A DNA stretch of 64,000 nucleotides from Chitinophaga sp. (GCF_019236475.1 NZ_JAFAIX010000013.1:558001-622000), one strand, 5' to 3'. Positions 54,858 to 63,432 are shown, numbered from the stretch's first letter. The notes: generated by a model from the sequence alone, not told the origin. Numbers and translations are program-made.

Positions 54858-55945
54858 GGCTTGTTGAAGTCGTCAGAATGTGCCGGTCCGTCAATTTTAG
54901 ACAGATCGATATCCGGTCTGTTTACCTGGCTGGTAGTGTGGATATCGAAAAGTAATTGTGGCTGACGGCCATCCAATACTTCCACCAGAGGATCTTTAGG
55001 TTTCACCATATTTACATAGTGACCCTGAGAAATCACACTGTGACGATCGATATTACGAGGACCTTCAACTACCCAGTCTTTCACGTCTTTCTTCTCGAAA
55101 CGGCAAGTATCACAAATCCAATTTTCTACTTCCCCAAACTGATCCTTACGAGCAGTTACACGGAAGATTTCGTTACCACGCATCCAGAGTACGGTTTTAC
55201 CGCAGCATTTTGGATTCTCGCAGTTACGATGTGCATCCACAGGTTTCAGGAACCATACACGGTTTTTGAAACGAGCCGTTTTATCTGTCAGCGCACCTAC
55301 CGGACAAACATCGATTACGTTACCAATGAAGTCATTGTCCAGGTTTTGCTGGATATAAGTGCTGATTTGAGAATGATCACCTCTATCGAGTATCCCGTGT
55401 TCACGTTTTTCTGTCAGTTGATCAGCGGTGAAAACACAACGGTAGCAAAGGATACAGCGTGTCATGTGCAACTGAATATGCTCGCCGAGATCTACTTTAT
55501 CAAAAGTTCTACGTTTGAATTCGTAGCGGGTGGTTTCAGCACCATGTTCGTAGCTCAGATCTTGCAGGTCGCACTCTCCGGCTTGGTCACATACTGGGCA
55601 ATCCAGCGGGTGATTGATCAACAGGAATTCAACGATACCTTTTCGTGCATCCAGGACTTCTGGAGACGTGATATTCGCCACTTCCATACCATCCATTACG
55701 GTTGTACGGCAGCTAGCTACCAGCTTAGGCATAGGTCTAGGATCTGCTTCGGATCCTTTGGTTACTTTCACGAGGCAAGTACGGCATTTACCGCCACTAC
55801 CCTCCAGTTTAGAGTAATAGCACATTGCCGGTGGAACTACATCTCCCCCGATACCACGCGCCGCGTTGAGAATGGTTGTACCAGGTTCAACCTCCACGGT
55901 GATATTATCAATCTTGACCTTGAACAATTTTTTTTCCTCAGCCAT
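54848..55945 (-). CDS. nuoG: short NADH-quinone oxidoreductase subunit G (2Fe-2S/4Fe-4S part only)
   Basis: A 365-residue electron-transfer subunit. N-terminal 2Fe-2S domain (cysteines in CYYSKLEGSGGKCRTC), HPLDCPVCDQAGECDLQD, MTRCILCYRCV and DVCPVGALTD for the 4Fe-4S clusters. The large molybdopterin-oxidoreductase-like domain of classical NuoG (700-900 residues) is absent, and the frame ends cleanly 26 bp before nuoH. Start at 55945 (MAEEKKLFKV) is 15 bp from the repeat bordering the GxxExxY cassette. Confidence 0.92.
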   Translation of the reverse strand: MAEEKKLFKVKIDNITVEVEPGTTILNAARGIGGDVVPPAMCYYSKLEGSGGKCRTCLVKVTKGSEADPRPMPKLVASCRTTVMDGMEVANITSPEVLDARKGIVEFLLINHPLDCPVCDQAGECDLQDLSYEHGAETTRYEFKRRTFDKVDLGEHIQLHMTRCILCYRCVFTADQLTEKREHGILDRGDHSQISTYIQQNLDNDFIGNVIDVCPVGALTDKTARFKNRVWFLKPVDAHRNCENPKCCGKTVLWMRGNEIFRVTARKDQFGEVENWICDTCRFEKKDVKDWVVEGPRNIDRHSVISQGHYVNMVKPKDPLVEVLDGRQPQLLFDIHTTSQVNRPDIDLSKIDGPAHSDDFNKPKS

Positions 55946-55959
55946 TGTATATTTTTTTT

Positions 55960-56464
55960 CTCGCAAAGTTCGCAAAGGAACTAAGGAGTAAGTTTGATTT
56001 TTAACTGATTTTTAATATAACCCGTTAACTATTCTATGAATGCCATGCTTCAACAATGAAACATTAAAGTTCACTAACATTCCTAATTTCAGATTCGTCA
56101 GTTTCAGATATGTCAATACTTGTTTAAAATGTACATTTCCCAATTCTTCCACTGATTTAATCTCAATAAGAACTTTTTCATTTACCAGAAGATCTATTCG
56201 AAACGCCTTATCTAATTTCACCTCATCATGAACAAGAGTAATTTCCTTTTGGCGAATAACATCAAAGCCTCTCTTTCTTAGTTCATAACATAGGATCTCC
56301 TCATACACTGATTCGAACAATCCTGGTCCATACTTTTTATGAATGTCAAAGCAAACATTTAAAATCTCCTTCGAGATTACATTTTCCTCCATGGATGAAA
56401 TATCTAAAGGTTAACAATACTGGGGAAAATCTTTGCGTCTCTGCTCCTTCGCGCCCTTTGCGAG
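55960..56464 (-). mobile_element. putative GxxExxY cassette with terminal inverted repeats
   Basis: About 505 bp between nuoF and nuoG. The ends carry 20-bp imperfect inverted repeats (55960-55979 and 56445-56464; 17/20 complementary) built of CTTTGCG-type units; the right end has further degenerate copies to 56431. The only gene inside is the GxxExxY gene, and no transposase is present. No target duplication is visible. Mobility is inferred. Confidence 0.5.
56012..56392 (-). CDS. GxxExxY protein (PD-(D/E)XK-like)
   Basis: A 126-residue protein with G24-x-x-E27-x-x-Y30 (GPGLFESVYEE), the namesake motif. Later, D67 (FRIDLLV) and E77-I-K79 (VLIEIKS) give a D-x9-ExK pattern of PD-(D/E)XK nuclease-like folds, with Q91 in the next helix. 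The family is common in Bacteroidota and other phyla and has no established role. It is oriented with the nuo operon but unrelated to complex I. Confidence 0.85.
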   Translation of the reverse strand: MEENVISKEILNVCFDIHKKYGPGLFESVYEEILCYELRKRGFDVIRQKEITLVHDEVKLDKAFRIDLLVNEKVLIEIKSVEELGNVHFKQVLTYLKLTNLKLGMLVNFNVSLLKHGIHRIVNGLY

Positions 56465-56468
56465 CAAC

Positions 56469-57827
56469 CTACACAGCAGCAGGCACTGGCAGTGGGTCTG
56501 CGTAATGGGCCAAGCCGAAATTACGGCGCTGCGCTTCATCCGGATTTTTCACATGCCATTCAAATTCATCACGGAAGTGACGGATAGCTGCTGCTACTGG
56601 CCATGCTGCTGCATCGCCGAGTGGGCAGATGGTATTACCCTCGATTTTACGCTGGATATCCCAGAGCAGATCGATGTCACTCATTTTACCTTTTCCGTAT
56701 TCAATATTTTTCAGCACTTTTTCCATCCAACCGGTACCTTCACGGCATGGGCTACATTGACCGCAGCTTTCGTGGTGGTAGAAACGTGCAAATGTGAGCG
56801 TGTTGCGAACAATACACTGATCTTCATCCATTACGATAAAACCGCCAGAACCCAGCATGGAACCTGTTGCAAAACCGCCATCTGCCAAACCTTCATATGT
56901 CATCATACGGGTTTCGCCTTTAGCTGTTTTCAGCAGAAGATTGGCAGGGAGCACTGGAACGGAAGATCCACCAGGGATACAAGCCTTCAGGCGTTTACCA
57001 TTTTTGATACCACCGCAGTATTCTTCAGAGAAGATGAATTCCTCTACGGAGATATTCATTTCAATTTCGTAAACACCCGGTTTGTTGATATTACCGCAAG
57101 CGGAGATCAGTTTAGTACCAGTAGATTTACCAGTGCCCAGTTTGATATATTCATCTGCGCCGTAGTTAATGATAGGTACTACAGCAGCCAGTGTTTCAAC
57201 GTTGTTTACTACGGTAGGGCACTGCCAGAGGCCTTTTACCGCAGGGAATGGAGGTTTGATACGTGGATTACCGCGTTTACCTTCCAGGGATTCAATGAGC
57301 GCAGTTTCTTCACCACAGATATAGGCGCCAGCACCACGCTGAACGTAGATTTCCAGGTCGAAACCAGTTCCTTGGATGTTTTTACCTAACCATCCGTTAT
57401 TTTTTGCTTCCGCGATAGCTTGTTCCAGGATATCAGGAATCCAAGCATATTCACCACGGATATATATATAGCAGGCATTAGCGCCCAGGGTAAAGCTGGA
57501 GATCAGCAATCCTTCGATGAGGAGGTGAGGGATAAACTCCATAAGGTAGCGGTCTTTGAACGTACCTGGCTCGGATTCATCCGCATTGCAAACGAGGTAA
57601 CGGGGAACGCCTTCTGGTTTTGCAATGAAGCTCCATTTCATGCCGGTAGGGAAGCCAGCTCCACCACGGCCTCTGAGACCACTTTTCTTCACTTCTTCCA
57701 GTACAGCTTCTGGGCCCATGCTTTTCAGCGCCTTTTCCGCTGCCGCATAACCGCCTTTGCTCCGGTAAGTATCATAATACCGGATGCCTTCAATATGTGC
57801 GTTTTCTAACAGTAATTTGCGTCCCAT
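56469..57827 (-). CDS. nuoF: NADH-quinone oxidoreductase subunit F
   Basis: A 452-residue NADH-oxidising subunit with FMN. GRGGAGFPTGMKW binds FMN/NADH; ESCGQCSPCREG and TICPLGDA hold cluster N3. Start at the ATG at 57827 (MGRKLLLENAHIEG) with AGAAGAAA before it; an upstream TTG at 57851 is less likely. Five bases separate the stop codon from the repeat that bounds the GxxExxY cassette. Confidence 0.95.
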   Translation of the reverse strand: MGRKLLLENAHIEGIRYYDTYRSKGGYAAAEKALKSMGPEAVLEEVKKSGLRGRGGAGFPTGMKWSFIAKPEGVPRYLVCNADESEPGTFKDRYLMEFIPHLLIEGLLISSFTLGANACYIYIRGEYAWIPDILEQAIAEAKNNGWLGKNIQGTGFDLEIYVQRGAGAYICGEETALIESLEGKRGNPRIKPPFPAVKGLWQCPTVVNNVETLAAVVPIINYGADEYIKLGTGKSTGTKLISACGNINKPGVYEIEMNISVEEFIFSEEYCGGIKNGKRLKACIPGGSSVPVLPANLLLKTAKGETRMMTYEGLADGGFATGSMLGSGGFIVMDEDQCIVRNTLTFARFYHHESCGQCSPCREGTGWMEKVLKNIEYGKGKMSDIDLLWDIQRKIEGNTICPLGDAAAWPVAAAIRHFRDEFEWHVKNPDEAQRRNFGLAHYADPLPVPAAV

Positions 57828-57905
57828 TTTCTTCTTATAGTTTGACGACAATCTTCCTTCTGAAAGCTGTCATCAACAGATTTGTGATGTAATGATTTTT
57901 GACCA

Positions 57906-58109
57906 TCAGGCCTTACTGGCTCCTCTTTTTGCAATACGGTCACCTAGCCGGAACAACAGATATCCAGAAGTAACTCCGAAAATAAAAGAAGCAAAAGTAT
58001 CATCCACTCTGCAGAGTGCTGTCAGTGATCCAACCAGCAGGGCTGATTCAACCAGGATGAATTTGTTCTGTAATAAATTCTGTACAAAGATGTCTGTTAA
58101 CCGCATCAT
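57906..58109 (-). CDS. small hypothetical membrane protein in the nuo operon
   Basis: A 67-residue protein with one or two hydrophobic stretches (about 17-33 and 38-53) and basic ends. It lies 25 bp after nuoE and 78 bp before nuoF, in the same direction. I do not recognise a family. A complex I accessory role is only a guess from position; it may be a lineage-specific gene. Confidence 0.6.
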   Translation of the reverse strand: MMRLTDIFVQNLLQNKFILVESALLVGSLTALCRVDDTFASFIFGVTSGYLLFRLGDRIAKRGASKA

Positions 58110-58134
58110 GGTAATAATGTTTTAGTAACCGAAA

Positions 58135-58626
58135 TTAGTTAGCCTTAGACCTGCATTCAGCAATGATTTCATCCACTCTTGCCGGGGTGAGATGTTCACG
58201 GTAATGTTTACCCAACTGCATCATCGGAGCATAACCACAGGCACCCAGGCATTCCACTGTTTTCAGTGTAAACATGCCATCGGCGGTAGTTTCACCTACC
58301 GCTATACCCAATTTGGTTTTGATATACTCAATGATGTTATCGGAGCCACTCACCATGCAAGGACCCGTCTGACATACTTCAAAAAGGTACTTTCCTACAG
58401 GTTTCAGATTGAACATACTGTAGAAAGTAGCCACTTCATATACTTCGATCGGTGTCAGTTGCAGCAATCCTGCCACATAGTCCATCGTTTCTGCGCTCAA
58501 CCATCCACCAAATGACTCCTGTGCCAGGTGCAGCACCGGTATCAACGCACTTTTTTGCTTCCCTTCCGGATAGCGTGCGATGATCTCTTTTACTTTATTC
58601 AGTTTCTCTTCAGAAAATTGAACCAC
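58135..58626 (-). CDS. nuoE: NADH-quinone oxidoreductase subunit E
   Basis: A 163-residue 2Fe-2S (N1a) subunit. Cluster cysteines appear as CQTGPC (C-x4-C) and CLGAC (C-x3-C). The N-terminal helices match the family (MVQFSEEKLNKVKEIIARYP). Start codon is GTG at 58626; a TGA two codons upstream rules out a longer frame. Confidence 0.94.
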   Translation of the reverse strand: MVQFSEEKLNKVKEIIARYPEGKQKSALIPVLHLAQESFGGWLSAETMDYVAGLLQLTPIEVYEVATFYSMFNLKPVGKYLFEVCQTGPCMVSGSDNIIEYIKTKLGIAVGETTADGMFTLKTVECLGACGYAPMMQLGKHYREHLTPARVDEIIAECRSKAN

Positions 58627-58670
58627 TGCTATTCAAATTTATAATTGAATAAATTTATTAATACGTGTAA

Positions 58671-58692
58671 GATATAAACCGGAGTTTATATC
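58671..58692 (-). repeat. hairpin in the nuoD-nuoE spacer
   Basis: Perfect 9-bp arms (58671-58679 with 58684-58692), 4-nt loop (TCCG on the minus strand), 6 bp past the nuoD stop. No U-run. Confidence 0.5.
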
Positions 58693-58698
58693 TCTCTT

Positions 58699-59919
58699 TT
58701 ACGCGTCCAGCTCACCAGCGATCAGGTTCAGGCTACTCATGCAGACGATCGCATCGCTCAGCATGGCTCCCTGTACCAATTCAGCATAAGCTTGGTAGTA
58801 GATAAAGCATGGACGGCGGAAGTGCAGTCGATAAGGACTGCGGCCACCATCGCTAATCAGATAGAAGCCCAATTCACCATTGGCACCTTCTACGGCGTTA
58901 TACACTTCTCCTGGAACCATATCGGTTTCACCCATAACTATCTTAAAGTGATAGATCAGGGCTTCCATTTTCGTGTATACGTCTTGTTTAGGAGGCAGGT
59001 AAAAATCTGGAACATCTGCATGGTAGATATCTTCTGGCAGGCCTTTTAATTTTTCCATTGCCTGACGGATGATGCTGATACTTTCCCACATTTCTGCATT
59101 ACGCACCAGGTAACGGTCGTAGCAGTCGCCGGTAGTACCTACAGGCACTGAGAAGTCGAAATCCTGGTAAGAGCTATATGGATTCGCCACGCGTACATCG
59201 TAGTCGATACCTGCAGCGCGGAGGTTAGGGCCTGTAAAGCCGTAGCTCATAGCGCGTTTGGCATCGATACCGCCTACTCCTTTGGTACGATCCATGAAGA
59301 TACGGTTGCGGGTCAGGAGGGTTTCAAACTCCTTCAGTACAGCCGGATATTCATCCAGGAAGCGGTTAATTTTAGCCCATGCAGCAGGTGTGAAATTTCT
59401 TTCAAAACCGCCTACACGGCCGATATTGGTAGTGAGTCGGGACCCACAGATTTCTTCATAAATTTCATAGATCAACTCACGATAGGTCATGAGGTATACG
59501 AAACCGGTGAGGGCTCCTGTATCCACACCCATTACTGAGTTACAGATCAGATGGTCTGCAATACGCGCCAATTCCATGATGATTACACGCATGTAATCTA
59601 CACGTTTAGGCATTTCTAAACCCAGCAGCTTTTCTACCGTCAGATGCCAGCCCATGTTGTTGATGGGGGAAGAGCAGTAGTTCAGACGGTCTGTGAGTGG
59701 AGTGATCTGGTAGTAAGGGCGACGTTCAGCGAGTTTTTCGAAGGCGCGGTGGATATAGCCCACTGTAGATTCTGCGCTTACAATTCGTTCACCGTCTATT
59801 TCCAGAATATTTTGGAACACGCCGTGGGTAGCAGGGTGAGTAGGCCCCAGGTTCAGCGTGGTAGTTGTTTTCTCTATTGAGCCTTCCGGCAGCTTTACGT
59901 GTTGTTTCTGGTCTAGCAT
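58699..59919 (-). CDS. nuoD: NADH-quinone oxidoreductase subunit D
   Basis: A 406-residue 49-kDa-type subunit forming the quinone pocket with NuoB. LGPTHPATHGVFQ carries the quinone-binding histidine; YHFKIVMGETDMVPGEVY and SDGGRSPYRLHFRRPCF are further family motifs. It is separate from nuoC, 12 bp downstream of it. Confidence 0.95.
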   Translation of the reverse strand: MLDQKQHVKLPEGSIEKTTTTLNLGPTHPATHGVFQNILEIDGERIVSAESTVGYIHRAFEKLAERRPYYQITPLTDRLNYCSSPINNMGWHLTVEKLLGLEMPKRVDYMRVIIMELARIADHLICNSVMGVDTGALTGFVYLMTYRELIYEIYEEICGSRLTTNIGRVGGFERNFTPAAWAKINRFLDEYPAVLKEFETLLTRNRIFMDRTKGVGGIDAKRAMSYGFTGPNLRAAGIDYDVRVANPYSSYQDFDFSVPVGTTGDCYDRYLVRNAEMWESISIIRQAMEKLKGLPEDIYHADVPDFYLPPKQDVYTKMEALIYHFKIVMGETDMVPGEVYNAVEGANGELGFYLISDGGRSPYRLHFRRPCFIYYQAYAELVQGAMLSDAIVCMSSLNLIAGELDA

Positions 59920-59931
59920 ATCCTGGTAGTA

Positions 59932-60447
59932 TTAAATGTTTCCTCCCCGACCAAACATCTCATCGTCTTTGTCAATACGCATGGAGTCTTCGAGCGGGAA
60001 TTCCTTACGCATGGGGAAATAATTCATTTCGTCCACGTTGAGGATACGTTTCAGATTAGGATGACCTACAAAGTCAACCCCGAAAAAGTCATATGTTTCA
60101 CGCTCCATCCAGTTTGCAGAGAGAAACAGGCTGGTAGCGGTAAATATTTTAGGTGCGGATACCGGTGCAAACGCTTTCATTCTAATGCGCACATTATCCT
60201 GGAAGTTATGCAGGTGATAAATCACAGCCAGTTCTTCATTTTTCCTTTCTGGATAATGAACGGCAGTGATATCCGTTAAAAACTGAAAACGCAACTCCTC
60301 GTCATCAAACAGGAATTGCATTACTTTCAGATTATAGTCTTTCTGCACGGTGAAGGTGAGCATGCCATATGGCTCTTCAAAGCCGCTGACTTGTTCTCCA
60401 AACTTCTCCGTGAGTCGTTGCTGTATGCGTTCGTTTGTTAAAGACAT
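59932..60447 (-). CDS. nuoC: NADH-quinone oxidoreductase subunit C
   Basis: A 171-residue 30-kDa-type subunit of the connecting fragment. ERETYDFFGVDFVGHPNLKR is the family signature near the C-terminus. Start at the ATG at 60447 (MSLTNERIQ), not the TTG at 60453. TCGTAA-type iterons lie in the spacer to nuoB. Confidence 0.94.
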   Translation of the reverse strand: MSLTNERIQQRLTEKFGEQVSGFEEPYGMLTFTVQKDYNLKVMQFLFDDEELRFQFLTDITAVHYPERKNEELAVIYHLHNFQDNVRIRMKAFAPVSAPKIFTATSLFLSANWMERETYDFFGVDFVGHPNLKRILNVDEMNYFPMRKEFPLEDSMRIDKDDEMFGRGGNI

Positions 60448-60456
60448 TAACAAGAG

Positions 60457-60480
60457 TAATTTACGATTAACGATTTACCA
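60457..60480 (-). repeat. TCGTAA-type iterons, nuoB-nuoC spacer
   Basis: On the minus strand AATCGTTAATCGTAAATTA: two degenerate units of the motif found in the nuoG-nuoH and nuoJ-nuoK spacers. Confidence 0.45.
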
Positions 60481-60488
60481 GTTCTTCA

Positions 60489-61052
60489 CTATTTGATACC
60501 GTAAGACTCCATGAGTTCACGATATCTTTCAGAATGACGGCGGCGGAGACTTTCATTACCAACGAGGTCCTGAATTCTCATGAAGCCGTCAATAATTCCT
60601 TCTGGTCTTGGAGGGCAACCCGGTACATATACATCCACCGGAATAACCTGGTCAATACCTTGGAGAACGGAGTAAGTATCGAAAATACCGCCACTAGAAG
60701 CGCAGGCACCTACTGCCATTACCCAGCGTGGCTCAGCCATCTGCAGGTATACCTGACGTACGATAGGTCCCATTTTCTTAGAAATAGTACCCATTACCAT
60801 CAGCAGGTCGCACTGGCGAGGAGTAAAAGCCATACGTTCCGCACCGAAACGTGCCATATCATAAGTAGCAGCCATTGTTGCCATGAATTCGATTCCACAG
60901 CAGGAAGTAGCGAAAGGCAGTGGCCAGATAGAGTTCTTACGCGCCAAACCTATCACCTTATCAAAAGAGGTGGCATAGAATCCTTCACCGGAATATCCCT
61001 CAGGGATTTCCACCATCTTCACGTTAGTATTATATTGAACCGGACGAGCCAT
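60489..61052 (-). CDS. nuoB: NADH-quinone oxidoreductase subunit B
   Basis: A 187-residue subunit with terminal cluster N2, which passes electrons to quinone. Ligands: C51-C52 in ATSCCGIEF, C117 in VGACASSGG and C146 in VPGCPPRPE. Spacing and length are normal. 24 bp after nuoA. Confidence 0.96.
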   Translation of the reverse strand: MARPVQYNTNVKMVEIPEGYSGEGFYATSFDKVIGLARKNSIWPLPFATSCCGIEFMATMAATYDMARFGAERMAFTPRQCDLLMVMGTISKKMGPIVRQVYLQMAEPRWVMAVGACASSGGIFDTYSVLQGIDQVIPVDVYVPGCPPRPEGIIDGFMRIQDLVGNESLRRRHSERYRELMESYGIK

Positions 61053-61076
61053 GGTATAAGTTTTAGAGATTTATGA

Positions 61077-61472
61077 TTAATCTTCCCATTTAAGGGCTCC
61101 TTTCTTCACAATGTAGATAAAACCACAGAGGAAGAAACCAACAAACATCAGCACTGCAGTAAATCCTTCCCAGCCAAGGCTTCTGAAATTAACAGCATAG
61201 GGATAGAAAAAGATTACCTCCACATCAAATAACACGAACAGGATCGCAGTGAGGAAATATTTGATGGCAACCGGCTGACGGGCATTTCCAACTTGTTCAA
61301 TTCCACTCTCAAAGTTAATAAGCTTATCGCTTGTTTTACGTTTGGGACCAAGAAAATGGGTGGCAAACATGGTAATCCCAACAAAACCTATAGCTGCAAA
61401 TAATTGCAATACAATAGGGAGATAGCTGAAAGGAGTAGTCGTTGCTGACAAAAATTCAGTTTCTGTATACAT
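61077..61472 (-). CDS. nuoA: NADH-quinone oxidoreductase subunit A
   Basis: A 131-residue membrane subunit with three helices. The loop KRKTSDKLINFESGIEQVG and the FVLFDVEVIFFYPYAV segment (with the acidic residues near the quinone site) are diagnostic. First gene of the nuo operon, with a consensus promoter 33 bp upstream. Confidence 0.95.
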   Translation of the reverse strand: MYTETEFLSATTTPFSYLPIVLQLFAAIGFVGITMFATHFLGPKRKTSDKLINFESGIEQVGNARQPVAIKYFLTAILFVLFDVEVIFFYPYAVNFRSLGWEGFTAVLMFVGFFLCGFIYIVKKGALKWED

Positions 61473-61504
61473 AAGCTTCCCGATAAAAATATTGACCGAA
61501 TGCG

Positions 61505-61535
61505 CAAAAATACTGCAAGTAATCTAAATATCAAA
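61505..61535 (-). promoter_or_regulatory. nuo operon promoter
   Basis: Minus-strand TTTG (61532-61535), 19-bp spacer, TATTTTTG (61505-61512) followed by C: exact consensus. Confidence 0.75.
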
Positions 61536-61580
61536 TGAATAAACCTGTAAAATATTAGATTTTTTCATTAACCAGAAACA

Positions 61581-61611
61581 AAAAAACCCCCTGAAGTTCA
61601 GAGGGTTTTTT
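61581..61611. terminator. terminator after the TPR gene
   Basis: Stem of 61581-61595 with 61597-61611 (one C-A mismatch) flanked by A and T runs on both sides. It serves the TPR/PstS-like transcript just upstream of the nuo promoter. Confidence 0.85.
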
Positions 61612-61633
61612 GTCTATAATCTTTGATGATTAC

Positions 61634-63400
61634 TTACTTCTTGTTGCCGGCAGCCGTTTTGGCACCGTTACCTGCTGGTTTGGCAGGTTTTTCACGAGCA
61701 GACATGTTTTCTTTGATTTCTTTCACGGTAACGCTGTTTGGATCAACAGACAGCAGTTTTTCCATGTAAGTGTTCATGTTTGCTTTATCCTCCTTGTTGT
61801 AGTAGTACAGCAGCAGGTAAGTGTAAGTATTGATCAGGTTAAGTTTGTTTTTAGCAGGGTCGCCACCAGCGATTTCTGCATATTTCTCGAAGTAAGGTTT
61901 TGCAATACCTGACAGACCTTGCTGGTCTTTGGCATAGTTGGCCATCCCTCTGTAATACCAACCCAATACGAAATCAGGTTTTACTTCGATCATTTTACCA
62001 TACAGTTCATCTGCTTTATTTAATGCAACAGTATCCTGTGGTTTGCTGGTAGCACCGGCATAGTAGAACATCTGTGCAGGCAGATAATAGTCAATCGCCT
62101 GGAGTGTTTCTTTATTAGCAACACGGATATCATTGGATTTCAGATACCATTCACCAGCCTTGCCATATTTTTTAGCGGATTTATATGCTTCAGCTACTGC
62201 ATTGTAGGTTTCTACGTCTTTGGTAGTATCCAGGGCTGCATATTTTTCCAGGTAAGTCAGACCTTTATCGGAATAACCAGCTTGGGTAGCAGAATCTGAA
62301 GATTTCAGACGCAGGTAAATAGTGCTCAGCAGTTTGTAATCTTGGATACCAAGATGTGCATCGCCAGCTTTAGCTACATATTCATCCATTACTTTCTTAG
62401 CAGTCAGGGAGTCACCTTTTTGCAGGTAAGAGTCACCAATCAGCAGACTTAATTTATCTGTGGTTTGTGCATCAGCACCAGCCAGGGCAGCTTGTCCTTT
62501 GGAGATAGCTTGATCGTAGTCTTTTTTGAAGAAAGCTACAGAAGCAGACAGATATTGCAGTTTAGCTTTATCTGCAGGGTCAGCAACTTCCATATATTGT
62601 TGCAGGTATCCAGCAGCTCTGTTCCAATCCAGTTGATCTTTTTTAGGAGTGGTGTAGAACAGGAACAGCTCGTAGAATGCAGGAGCATACTTAGGATCCA
62701 TGTTGGTTGCTTTGGTAAAGTCAGATACCGCTTCTGATTTCAGACGGGCATTATAGTTTACCAAACCTTCTTTCATTACTGCTTCTGCATTGTTAGGCTG
62801 TAATTCCAAAGCTTTCTCGTAAGTAGTGATGGCTTTACCACCATTTTCACCACCCAGGAAACGATAAGCGTCACCCAGCTCAATGTAATCCGCTGCAGTA
62901 GCAGTATATTGTTCTTTTTTCTTACGTCCTTCGTTATTGAGGAGCTTTTCCATTACGCTCAATGCGTAAGGGCGATCACCACCTTTCACTTCTGTGTTGG
63001 CATCAGCGATAGCTCGTGCCACATCGCCATCTCTTCCTTGAGTAGCAGCGTTTGCGCCTTCAAATTTTTGTTTGGCAGCAGCAGCGTTACCATTCAACAG
63101 GTCGATACGGCCCATACCCACTTGCAGTAATGCAGAGGTAGGAACAGCCTGCAAACCTTTCTGGAAAGTGGCAGCAGCACCAGCCTGATCACCCATGGCC
63201 AGTTGTGCTATACCCATGTAATAATAGGCTTTGTCTTCTGTTGGCTTCGCAGCAATTACTTTTTCGAAGTTCTGTTTTGCAGATAGATTCTTTCCGTAAT
63301 AAAGGTCTTTCAATCCATCTTCTACAGATTGAGCCATCACACTGCTGGATGCAGCGCACAGCATTGCTACGATTAAACTTTTCCGTCTGTTCATTTGCAA
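61634..63400 (-). CDS. tetratricopeptide-repeat secreted protein
   Basis: A 588-residue protein with signal peptide (1-23, ending VMAQ) and an almost continuous array of TPR helices (for example KAYYYMGIAQLAMGDQAGAA, ITTYEKALELQPNNAEAVM). The C-terminal 25 residues are Lys/Ala/Pro-rich. It follows the PstS-like gene by 32 bp and probably shares its transcript. In Bacteroidota such pairs often sit behind exbB/exbD/tonB genes; that lies outside this window. Partner-binding role only is inferred. Confidence 0.82.
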   Translation of the reverse strand: MQMNRRKSLIVAMLCAASSSVMAQSVEDGLKDLYYGKNLSAKQNFEKVIAAKPTEDKAYYYMGIAQLAMGDQAGAAATFQKGLQAVPTSALLQVGMGRIDLLNGNAAAAKQKFEGANAATQGRDGDVARAIADANTEVKGGDRPYALSVMEKLLNNEGRKKKEQYTATAADYIELGDAYRFLGGENGGKAITTYEKALELQPNNAEAVMKEGLVNYNARLKSEAVSDFTKATNMDPKYAPAFYELFLFYTTPKKDQLDWNRAAGYLQQYMEVADPADKAKLQYLSASVAFFKKDYDQAISKGQAALAGADAQTTDKLSLLIGDSYLQKGDSLTAKKVMDEYVAKAGDAHLGIQDYKLLSTIYLRLKSSDSATQAGYSDKGLTYLEKYAALDTTKDVETYNAVAEAYKSAKKYGKAGEWYLKSNDIRVANKETLQAIDYYLPAQMFYYAGATSKPQDTVALNKADELYGKMIEVKPDFVLGWYYRGMANYAKDQQGLSGIAKPYFEKYAEIAGGDPAKNKLNLINTYTYLLLYYYNKEDKANMNTYMEKLLSVDPNSVTVKEIKENMSAREKPAKPAGNGAKTAAGNKK

Positions 63401-63432
63401 TCTGATTTTTTTAAATTTTTAGTTGTGTTTTT

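Noticed and set aside
54956-55984. 342-codon plus-strand reading frame opposite nuoG
   Set aside because: It lies wholly antisense to a gene with complete iron-sulfur motifs, has no recognisable domain, and is Phe/Thr/Cys-rich as expected of a shadow frame.
56433-57389. 318-codon plus-strand reading frame opposite nuoF
   Set aside because: Antisense shadow of nuoF and overlaps the cassette end; no start context or motif.
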